This document shows positions 1-7,070 of a DNA stretch of 17,104 bases, one piece after another. Below the pieces are notes generated by a model, which saw only the letters and a list, made by a program, of their open reading frames with translations, was not told the DNA's origin and did not search any database. Each line of letters begins with the position of its first letter. The first letter of the stretch is position 1. Origin of the DNA: an uncultured Bacilli bacterium (GTDB taxonomy: Bacteria; Bacillota_I; Bacilli_A; RFN20; CAG-288). Where the stretch lies: the NCBI GenBank assembly GCA_934700375.1, contig CAKUXT010000017.1, positions 1-17,104 on the forward strand, written 5' to 3'. The translations under genes were made by a program, and so were the position numbers.

Positions 1-467
1 GCCATACTGATCCCTGTCTTTTGGCCTCCTGTATTCAGCCTCTTTCCTATCTCAGTTTTGATTGGGCTCTATCGTATTATGGGCTGATACCTGAAAGAGT
101 TGTCTGCGTCACCTCTGCAACATTCAAGAACAGAAAGAACAAAACATTCGAAAACTATTTTGGAAGATATGAATATACAGACATTCCACCTAAGGCTTAT
201 CCTGATGGGGTGACTTACTTGGAAAGAGGAGAGTATATGGTGAAGATAGCCACGAAGGAAAAAGCCATATGTGATTCTCTTTGCAAATGGAGAGTCGTAA
301 AAAGCATCAAAGACTTAAAGGAGCTTCTCTTCATCGACAAGAGAGTCGATGAGGAGGAATTCTCCTCATGCGACTTCAAGCTGATGAAGAGGCTTGCTGC
401 TTTATATAATAAGACTAATCTGAAGCTGTTGATAAAGCTGATTGGAAAGGAATACGAAAATGAATAG
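1..467 (+). CDS. AbiEi-type antitoxin, 5'-truncated by the window edge
   Basis: This is the C-terminal part of an AbiEi-family antitoxin, the transcriptional autorepressor and antidote of type IV toxin-antitoxin systems. The frame is open from base 3 and a TTG at 21 is only an internal codon, so the true start and the N-terminal winged-helix DNA-binding domain lie outside the window. Visible family marks are the stretch YLSFDWALSYYGLIPE near the left edge, the FGRYEY segment, and IATKEKAICDSL, which matches the usual 'ATPEKAllD' signature. The gene ends in TAG and overlaps the next gene by 8 bases, the normal antitoxin-then-toxin order. The assignment is from recognised family sequence; whether the pair is active cannot be told. 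Confidence 0.85.
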   Translation, partial: HTDPCLLASCIQPLSYLSFDWALSYYGLIPERVVCVTSATFKNRKNKTFENYFGRYEYTDIPPKAYPDGVTYLERGEYMVKIATKEKAICDSLCKWRVVKSIKDLKELLFIDKRVDEEEFSSCDFKLMKRLAALYNKTNLKLLIKLIGKEYENE

Positions 468-1326
468 TGTAATCGAAACGATGCTGGAGAAATACAATCC
501 ACATAATAATGAAGAACGAGAAAATGCCGTCAAAGAAATTATTCAGGAAATCGCTTTGAGCGGCCTATCACGTGGTGGCTTCTTTGAAAAGGCGGCTTTC
601 TATGGCGAAACATGTCTTAGAATTTTCTATGGTCTAAATCGATTCAGCGAAGATCTTGACTTTGCTCTGATTGAAAAAGATCCTAACTTCAGATTGAATG
701 ATTACTTTCCTGTCTTAGAAAAAGAATTCGATGCCTATGGGATAAAACTCAGTGTCGAGGAAAAGAAAAAGACATTCGATTCCGAAATACAAAGTGCCTT
801 TTTGAAAGGAAACACATTGACACTCATGATGTCTTTCTTTCCCAAGAGTGAAGACACCAAAAAAATCATTTCAAATCAAAGACTTAAAATCAAATTTGAG
901 GTAGACACAGAAAACCCAGAAGGCGGAAAAATCGAATCAAAATTCAGAATGCTTCCTTCTCTTTATGAAGTGAAAACCTTTGATGAATCTACGTTGTTTG
1001 CTGGCAAGATACATGCAATCATCTGCAGAAACTATAAAAGCCATGTGAAAGGAAGAGATTATTATGATTATCTCTTTTACATCGGAAAAGGTTCACGTTT
1101 CAATCTTCATTACCTTGAGAGCAAGCTGAAGAAAACAGGTGTGCTGACGGATAATGAGAAACTGACACTTGATAAGACCAAAGAATTATTAAAGGAAAGA
1201 TTTGAAACAGTCGATTACGAGTCAGCAAAAGAAGATGTTTCTAACTTCATCAACAATAAAGACAACCTGAAATTATGGAAGAAGGAGTTATTCCTTTCAA
1301 CTTTAGATGAATTGAAATCGAATTGA
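460..1326 (+). CDS. AbiEii/AbiGii-type nucleotidyltransferase toxin
   Basis: A 288-aa member of the AbiEii toxin family, DNA-polymerase-beta-like nucleotidyltransferases that act as the toxin of type IV TA and abortive-infection systems. I chose ATG 460 because GGAAAGG (444-450) lies 9 bases upstream and the resulting overlap with the antitoxin gene is 8 bases; an upstream TTG at 442 has no SD. The core motif is at residues 47-70: Y48-G49-E50-T51, then RFSEDLDF with D65 and D67 as metal ligands. A second motif KFEVDTENP (about 145-153) and the later K183/H185 and KGRDYYDY (197-204) match the family. Most relatives as I recall them have Gly-Gly or Gly-Ser where this has G49-E50 (one base change from GGA), so activity is uncertain. 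It converges on the next gene with 5 bases between stops. Confidence 0.88.
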   Translation: MNSVIETMLEKYNPHNNEERENAVKEIIQEIALSGLSRGGFFEKAAFYGETCLRIFYGLNRFSEDLDFALIEKDPNFRLNDYFPVLEKEFDAYGIKLSVEEKKKTFDSEIQSAFLKGNTLTLMMSFFPKSEDTKKIISNQRLKIKFEVDTENPEGGKIESKFRMLPSLYEVKTFDESTLFAGKIHAIICRNYKSHVKGRDYYDYLFYIGKGSRFNLHYLESKLKKTGVLTDNEKLTLDKTKELLKERFETVDYESAKEDVSNFINNKDNLKLWKKELFLSTLDELKSN

Positions 1327-1343
1327 TTTGTTCAGATTTCAAT
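1311..1343. terminator. Hairpin between convergent genes, both stops in its loop
   Basis: ATTGAAATC (1311-1319) and GATTTCAAT (1335-1343) form a perfect 9-bp inverted repeat with a 15-base loop. The loop contains the TGA of the rightward toxin gene (1324-1326) and the TGA of the leftward lipoprotein gene (1332-1334). On the plus strand the stem is followed by ATAGTTTTT, which fits an A+T-rich intrinsic terminator for the toxin gene; no T-run follows in the leftward direction. The termination role is inferred. Confidence 0.5.
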
Positions 1344-3353
1344 ATAGTTTTTCTGGAAAGCAGGATCGCCACAGGCGACACCATCTTTTCTCATCAGTTT
1401 TGTCCAAGGATCATTGTTGTAAAGTACGCCACCAAACCCAAATTCAAAAGCATACATTCTGATTTTTGAAGTGGATATCAGCAAAGAAGATATTTCCTGA
1501 TAATCAACATCAACGGATAAGGAGAAATAATCATCATAGCGAGTATAGTTGACTGATGAAGAGCATTCTATTCCACGTGTGATTCTTGTTCCCACCCAGA
1601 AGTCTGTTGTACCAGTTACGATTTTTGCTTTCTTTTTTGAAATCATTAAAGTGACATCTTCTTTTTGAATCTTCCATTCTTCTCCATCTTCTTCTGTCAT
1701 ATGGAAGACAAAGGTTACAATTTCCGTATCACTGAAATCTCCAAAACCTACCATATCCAAAGTCAAACTCTTGTCATTCCTGATGGTCTTAAGATAAACA
1801 TCATCCGCTTTTGTCATTTTGGTATCATTCGGATTGGCAAAAGAGATATTCCTATCACCGATCAGAGCAAGTCTTTGTGTTTTATTCAAAGTTGAAATTC
1901 TTCTCTTGGGTGCGTCGATACAAGCATAATTTGCTAAATCAGCAGGATCCCCTAATGTTCTGCCCTGATAGAAGAAATTCTCTGCATAATCGACGCCATC
2001 ATAAAGAGTCTTGCCATCAAACTCAACCGCCATGATGTAGATATCATCATAAGAAGTTCGAATATTAGGTATATCGCTGATATCTATATCGGCTTTTAAG
2101 GTGAAGTAAGGCCCATAATCAATAAACGAATTCAGTGGAATAGATTTCAGTAGTTTTCCTCTTGAATTCTGAACCGAGAAGAATTCTTCGCATTCGGAAT
2201 AAATCGAAATCTTGTCTTGATTGATCTGAAGAATGACATCATCCATACATAGTTGCCACGCATTCTTATCGATGATGTTATTGTGGAGAACGATTTGGAA
2301 ATATTCACTCTTTTTGAATTCACCGAACCCAACAAAATCGAACGATAATTTTTCTTCGGTATAGTTGAGTGAGAAATGAACATCATCACAATCCTCTTTA
2401 TGATTGCAGTATTTCTTTGATGCGAATGAATAATCTTTGCCATCAATCAAAGAAGCATACTGAGCTTTGCTGATCCAATAAGGATTATCTTCATTCTTGT
2501 CGTTTTTAAAAGAGCGGTTGGTCCAGTCGATTCTTACATATTCTCTAGGAGAAGAGGAATCGATTGTCTCCTCATCAAAACACAGTTCAGTCGTAATATT
2601 CTTTTCAAAGAGATTATCGACCATACTGACTCCGATGATGCTCTTTGCATCGATACCTAAGAAGATATATGGTACATCCAAATACAACACTGTACTTTCA
2701 CCATCTGTTTCTTTGGTATAAGAAAACTGTGAAAGATCAATGCCGGAATGGATAAAGCCATAGTCATAGACAAATAGATGATCAGCAGTCATTTTGAATT
2801 CATAATCATTATCTGACTTAGTTTCTTTGCTCTCTTTGGCATTGATATATAAACTCAATGCACTTTTAGAGTCGAGAAAACGATGATACGGAGAAGTAAA
2901 ACGGAAACGAATTGTACTCAATGTTCTTGTCGATGATAATGTCCAGTCATTAAATAAGGGAGAAGAACTGTATCTTGTTTTTCCTATATCCACATAAGGA
3001 TACTCCATCGATATGACATCAAGATTAGAATCGTTGACCAATACCTTTTTTGTTTCATATTTCGGATGAGAGATTTCTAGCATCGAATGTTTTCTGATGT
3101 CTTTCAAAACAAAAGAATCACCTGAAAAAGAAGACGATATCTTTTTTCCGTCCACCATGAATTCCGCTTCTTTGATAATGCCATCAAAAACGTTTCTTAG
3201 AGATAGATGAACTGTGTCGAATACATCGTTTTCACTTGCCTTCTCAGAAGTATTGGCTGTATTTGTCTCTTTAGTGACAGTCGTATCCTTATTAGGTCCA
3301 GAACACGAAGCCAACAATAAAAGCGGCAACAGAAATCTAATATGTTTTTTCAT
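1332..3353 (-). CDS. Lipoprotein with tandemly duplicated unknown domain
   Basis: A 673-aa predicted lipoprotein. The signal peptide MKKHIRFLLPLLLLASC ends in a lipobox (L14-A15-S16-C17), so it should be attached to the outer face of the membrane. ATG 3353 follows an AAAGGAA SD, and the start overlaps the end of the preceding gene by 17 bases. Residues about 296-479 and 489-673 are two copies of one domain: both carry DDV, VGFGxF, an H about 15 residues on, W, DV-L-I, YFxL-x-x-D-x-D, A-x-EF, LY and a closing GDPA-x-x-x-NY. Residues about 130-260 may be a third, degenerate copy. The beta-rich pattern resembles DOMON or CBM9-like sandwiches, but I do not recognise a family. It is the last gene of the four-gene leftward operon. 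A carbohydrate- or ligand-binding surface role is inference. Confidence 0.85.
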   Translation of the reverse strand: MKKHIRFLLPLLLLASCSGPNKDTTVTKETNTANTSEKASENDVFDTVHLSLRNVFDGIIKEAEFMVDGKKISSSFSGDSFVLKDIRKHSMLEISHPKYETKKVLVNDSNLDVISMEYPYVDIGKTRYSSSPLFNDWTLSSTRTLSTIRFRFTSPYHRFLDSKSALSLYINAKESKETKSDNDYEFKMTADHLFVYDYGFIHSGIDLSQFSYTKETDGESTVLYLDVPYIFLGIDAKSIIGVSMVDNLFEKNITTELCFDEETIDSSSPREYVRIDWTNRSFKNDKNEDNPYWISKAQYASLIDGKDYSFASKKYCNHKEDCDDVHFSLNYTEEKLSFDFVGFGEFKKSEYFQIVLHNNIIDKNAWQLCMDDVILQINQDKISIYSECEEFFSVQNSRGKLLKSIPLNSFIDYGPYFTLKADIDISDIPNIRTSYDDIYIMAVEFDGKTLYDGVDYAENFFYQGRTLGDPADLANYACIDAPKRRISTLNKTQRLALIGDRNISFANPNDTKMTKADDVYLKTIRNDKSLTLDMVGFGDFSDTEIVTFVFHMTEEDGEEWKIQKEDVTLMISKKKAKIVTGTTDFWVGTRITRGIECSSSVNYTRYDDYFSLSVDVDYQEISSLLISTSKIRMYAFEFGFGGVLYNNDPWTKLMRKDGVACGDPAFQKNYIEI
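1335..2468 (-). repeat. Two tandem domain copies (~185 aa) inside the lipoprotein
   Basis: Protein-level duplication covering residues 296-479 (DNA 1917-2468) and 489-673 (DNA 1335-1889). Copies begin with AQYASLIDGKDYSFA and TQRLALIGDRNISFA and end with GDPADLANY and GDPAFQKNY. They align over their whole length but have diverged strongly in between, so the duplication is old rather than a recent slippage event. Confidence 0.7.
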
Positions 3354-5175
3354 GTTTTGTTCCTTTCCTCTTTTTGATGCATAATGCAGTTATCGTAATG
3401 ACAACAGGAAGAGCAACAGCAGAAATCAACACGCCTTTTAAAACATTATGATAGACAATCTCCTGTCTAGAAGCTCCTACTGTCGGATTGCTCTTATCAG
3501 CAAAAGAAAAAACAAATTGATTCTGTCTGTTCAGATACTTGTTCTCATTAGGAGAATACCAATAGACAGATGCTTCTTTCTTATACTCGTTGATTTTAAA
3601 CATCGCCAAAACATCACATGCTGCAGTAAAGAAAGAGCCTTGCGCATCAATCAAGAATGAATGTATCGTATTTCCATAAAGTCCTTTATCTGTTCTATAG
3701 ATGATGTCATCACTGCTATTATGACCGGAGAACAGTATAAAGATATTCGGTTGTCTTTTGATGAACTTATCAAACATTTCTTTACCATCGTTTGAAGTGT
3801 TTCCACCTCCAATTCCATACTTGTTCGGAGCATATGGAGAATAATTCTGGCAAATTTCACCATTCGGCTCGATATAGGAATGCGTAGAGACAACGATGCG
3901 GTGATCAGGATAGCTTTCGCAGACACGATTTGCCCACTTCAAGACAGAATCACGTGGACCGAATTCCAAATTCAGGAAAAGATAATCTACGCCGCAGATT
4001 CTTTTGACGTTGTAATAATTCAGAATATCGCCTTTGTAATACGCCCCTCCGAAATACTCTTTCTGAGAATATTTGTCATAAGGAAGATAATGATTCATTT
4101 TCATTGCCGGTCTGCTTCTTCCGACACCATCATCATAATCATGGTTTCCAGGAACAAAACCATATGAGACATCGCTCTCATCAAGTTTCGAGAAATTCCT
4201 CACAACAGTTTCCCATTGCGTATCTGTTTCCGAATTCACATCGCAGGTATCAGTAAGGTCACCGACAAAGGAAACATACTGAATGTTCTTCTGCGATTTA
4301 TTGTCACAGATCCATTCAAAGTCTTTTGCTAATTTTGTCGGATTGTATCTTGTAGTGATCTGGATGTCTGGAATACAAAGGATAGAATAATCAAAGTCAT
4401 CATTCTCCTTCAGATCATAATAGTATTCATAATTACCCATCGTGAGATCATAATGATTCGATGAATCATCTTTGATTTCATTTTTAGACCAATCACCTAA
4501 AACATATGAGGCTAATAAATTGTCCTCATCGCTATTGAACTTTGTCTTTGTTTTATCATTTTCGACTTCTGCTCCGGTTCTATTATCGGAGAACAATGTC
4601 ACCTGCGATATCTTTCCGTGGAATGGATATCTCTCATAAAGACCATCGATGTTTTTAACCCAGTTTTCCCAATCGCATCCAATCTGATATCGCATCAGAT
4701 TGACGGCATCGCTGCTTTTTGCTTGATATTCTTCTATCAGAGTTCCATTGACATAGAAAAGAAACTTCTCATTTGCTTTGTCACGGACTAGTGCCAAATG
4801 TTCTTCTTTTCCGGTTCTGAAATCATAGCCTGTGAAGGTGTGATCGACTTCTGCCTGATAGGATGCAATACGATTGTAATAGAGCCTGAAATGACCATCC
4901 TTGTCGATCAGATAATCGACTGAGCCATCATATCCATATGCCGAATTATAGTAATTTCCGAAAATGACACCGATAGGTTCTGTATTATTCTTGTCATCAT
5001 CAACAGTTATTCTCGCTTCAAAGGTGTTGATCGTTTCTTCATAGGGGCGAGAAACAATATAAGTTGTCTTATCAGCAATGATATCGTGCGATTTAACTTC
5101 CTGATTGATTCTTTTGTTTCCCTGTAATGCCAAAGAAGCAACAAGAAGCAAAGTCAAAGGGATCATGCAATTCAT
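3337..5175 (-). CDS. Membrane-anchored LamG-like + calcineurin-like metallophosphoesterase
   Basis: A 612-aa exported phosphoesterase. Residues 1-18 are a signal peptide. Residues about 40-255 look like a LamG/concanavalin-A fold (EEHLALVRD, KFLFYVNGTLIEEY, GKISQVTLFSDNRTG). Residues about 264-530 carry metallophosphoesterase motifs: D270-I-Q272, G305-D306-L-T-D309, G343-N344-H345-D346, T431-H432 and G484-H485. Gln at 272 replaces the usual motif-I His, as in the 'PDTQ' subgroup of secreted phosphoesterases that often carry LamG domains. Residues about 578-600 form a membrane segment followed by a Lys/Arg-rich cytoplasmic tail, so the enzyme should stay on the outer membrane face. ATG 5175 forms an ATGA overlap with the previous stop and lies 5 bases after AGAGGTG, suggesting translational coupling; ATG 5166 is an alternative. 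The substrate is unknown; phosphate esters on surface or host polymers are plausible. Confidence 0.88.
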   Translation of the reverse strand: MNCMIPLTLLLVASLALQGNKRINQEVKSHDIIADKTTYIVSRPYEETINTFEARITVDDDKNNTEPIGVIFGNYYNSAYGYDGSVDYLIDKDGHFRLYYNRIASYQAEVDHTFTGYDFRTGKEEHLALVRDKANEKFLFYVNGTLIEEYQAKSSDAVNLMRYQIGCDWENWVKNIDGLYERYPFHGKISQVTLFSDNRTGAEVENDKTKTKFNSDEDNLLASYVLGDWSKNEIKDDSSNHYDLTMGNYEYYYDLKENDDFDYSILCIPDIQITTRYNPTKLAKDFEWICDNKSQKNIQYVSFVGDLTDTCDVNSETDTQWETVVRNFSKLDESDVSYGFVPGNHDYDDGVGRSRPAMKMNHYLPYDKYSQKEYFGGAYYKGDILNYYNVKRICGVDYLFLNLEFGPRDSVLKWANRVCESYPDHRIVVSTHSYIEPNGEICQNYSPYAPNKYGIGGGNTSNDGKEMFDKFIKRQPNIFILFSGHNSSDDIIYRTDKGLYGNTIHSFLIDAQGSFFTAACDVLAMFKINEYKKEASVYWYSPNENKYLNRQNQFVFSFADKSNPTVGASRQEIVYHNVLKGVLISAVALPVVITITALCIKKRKGTKHEKTY

Positions 5176-7070
5176 TTTCTCACCTCTTTCTCTAGATCAT
5201 AGATGACAAGATTATCGATTTCGACATTGCTTGCAGAAGAGAGGAAGCCGATGCTTCCTTTCTGATTCAATAAGAGAGAAGAAGAGACTCTGTTTGAAAA
5301 CACTTCTTCTCCATCTAGCATCAGGAAAAGATAATCATCGACGAGGGCCAGTTCAACATGATGTTCTGTTGTTGAGAAGCCATTCTTCATTGTTTTAAGT
5401 GTCTGAGAAGACGACCAGGAAGAATAAAGAGAGTTCTTCTCTCCGTGGTTATACAACTGAATCTGTCCTTTTTCGCTTCTGAAAAACAGCGCATTGTACT
5501 TTGCCTCTTTTCCTCTGAACATCAAGGCGAAGTACTTATCAATATCACTATAGGAGACAAAATTGAAATCGAAGGAAACAGCAAAATCCTTCAGCTCTTC
5601 ACAAGGAGAATATATCGCCTGATGTTTCTTGATCGATTGATTCTTGAAATAAGAGTCGATTGACAATTTACCATCACGAACTTCAACCTGTCCTACAGAA
5701 GCTCCATAGGAAGAGGATAGATATTTCCAGCCATCAAATGTCTTTTTGTTCTCAGCAAAGGAAACCTCATAGATTGTATTGTTTTCTTCAAAGTCGCGAA
5801 GCGTGACTTTCTGAATATCCGTTTCACAAAGATTGGAGCAAAGACCGATATAGTCACCATTAGCCTGTGTCGAATAGAACCAGTTCTTGTTCAGCGTTGT
5901 TGTCTTTGTCGAATAACATAAGACATCATCAAAATACACTTCAATATATGAATTCTTCAATTGCCCTTTCGAGTTAGGAGTTTCGCCATCATAGGCAACC
6001 TTAAACTTGTGGTATTCATCCAATGAGGAAGTAATCGGATACGAAAACAGCTTATTGACGTCCGTTGATGAATGCTGATAGCTGGAATTGATAGCTGCAA
6101 TTCTGACCATTTTAGCAAAAGGATCGACAACAGCTTCAACATGGGCACCAGTCTCTTTGTTGTATCCGACCATGATGGAATATCCGACATCTCCGGCTTT
6201 CGAATACTGTTTTGATAGTCCGCTCTCTTTTGCAATTCTGAATGTAGTTTCAATAGAGTACTTCTTTAAGTTATGACTATATTCATAAGGCAGTAAAGCT
6301 TTTGCACCATAACTAAGTCCATCATAAGTCATCTGGTTAAGAGAAAGAGAATCATCTTTTAAGAAAATACCTTGTGTAGGAGCTCCTTCTCCGATTCCCC
6401 CTTTGACAAGAGAGAGTTCACCTCTTGTCCAGCTGTGATCGTTATCAATATATCCATAATCCGTATCGAAATGATTTTCGTATTTCTTTGAATACTGTTC
6501 ATAATCCAATGCCCCATAAGTCGCATGGAATTCATAATAGGTATCCTCTAAAACGAAATCATTCAAAACAGTCTCTTCGTTTCCTGTTCTCCAATCTTTG
6601 AAAGCAAATGAAAGATTTTTGTATGATTTGTTTTTGACTTCAGTCGGAAGAGAGGAGATATGGAATGTATCTCCGACATTGTAGATCAATGGACTGAATT
6701 CTCCTTCATTGTCCGTATCCAGATAAACGGTTACCTTCTTGATAACCCACTTTGCATAGAGAGTCGTATCACTCTGAATCTGACCGGAGCCTGGATAAAA
6801 CGGTTTTAAAAATGTCTCGTCATCAAAATACCAACCGCCGAATACAAAACCATCTCTTTTGCATACTGGCATATGAAGTGTCTCATCGCCATTGATATAA
6901 AGAAGGGAAGGAACTTCATTCCCGCCATTTGCGTCAAATGTAATTTTATATTGTTGTTGAATCTCTGTTTCCGCTGTAAAAGAATAGCCAAGTGAAATAC
7001 TGGTTGCAAAGATACTTGTGCAAATCAATAAGGGTATCGCCTTTTTCATATCAATTTGCTTTTTCTTCAT
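5172..7070 (-). CDS. Secreted InlB-repeat protein with two jelly-roll-like domains
   Basis: A 632-aa exported protein. A signal peptide (hydrophobic residues about 10-30) is followed by an InlB B-repeat (Listeria-Bacteroides repeat) at 41-108 (YKITFDANGG, FGGWYFDDETF, DTTLYAKW) and a more divergent copy at 111-186. Residues about 190-430 and 433-625 look like two concanavalin-A/LamG or DUF1080-like beta-sandwiches: both have DDYLFLMLDGE-type or SYIEVYFDD-type strands and end with a hydrophobic strand plus D (DIQKVTLRDFE; EIDNLVIYDLE). No catalytic motif, membrane anchor or sortase signal is visible at the C-terminus. ATG 7070 has GGAA 7 bases upstream and overlaps the previous gene by 20 bases; ATG 7049 is a possible alternative with a weaker SD. 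A polysaccharide-binding role alongside its operon partners is inference. Confidence 0.82.
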   Translation of the reverse strand: MKKKQIDMKKAIPLLICTSIFATSISLGYSFTAETEIQQQYKITFDANGGNEVPSLLYINGDETLHMPVCKRDGFVFGGWYFDDETFLKPFYPGSGQIQSDTTLYAKWVIKKVTVYLDTDNEGEFSPLIYNVGDTFHISSLPTEVKNKSYKNLSFAFKDWRTGNEETVLNDFVLEDTYYEFHATYGALDYEQYSKKYENHFDTDYGYIDNDHSWTRGELSLVKGGIGEGAPTQGIFLKDDSLSLNQMTYDGLSYGAKALLPYEYSHNLKKYSIETTFRIAKESGLSKQYSKAGDVGYSIMVGYNKETGAHVEAVVDPFAKMVRIAAINSSYQHSSTDVNKLFSYPITSSLDEYHKFKVAYDGETPNSKGQLKNSYIEVYFDDVLCYSTKTTTLNKNWFYSTQANGDYIGLCSNLCETDIQKVTLRDFEENNTIYEVSFAENKKTFDGWKYLSSSYGASVGQVEVRDGKLSIDSYFKNQSIKKHQAIYSPCEELKDFAVSFDFNFVSYSDIDKYFALMFRGKEAKYNALFFRSEKGQIQLYNHGEKNSLYSSWSSSQTLKTMKNGFSTTEHHVELALVDDYLFLMLDGEEVFSNRVSSSLLLNQKGSIGFLSSASNVEIDNLVIYDLEKEVRK

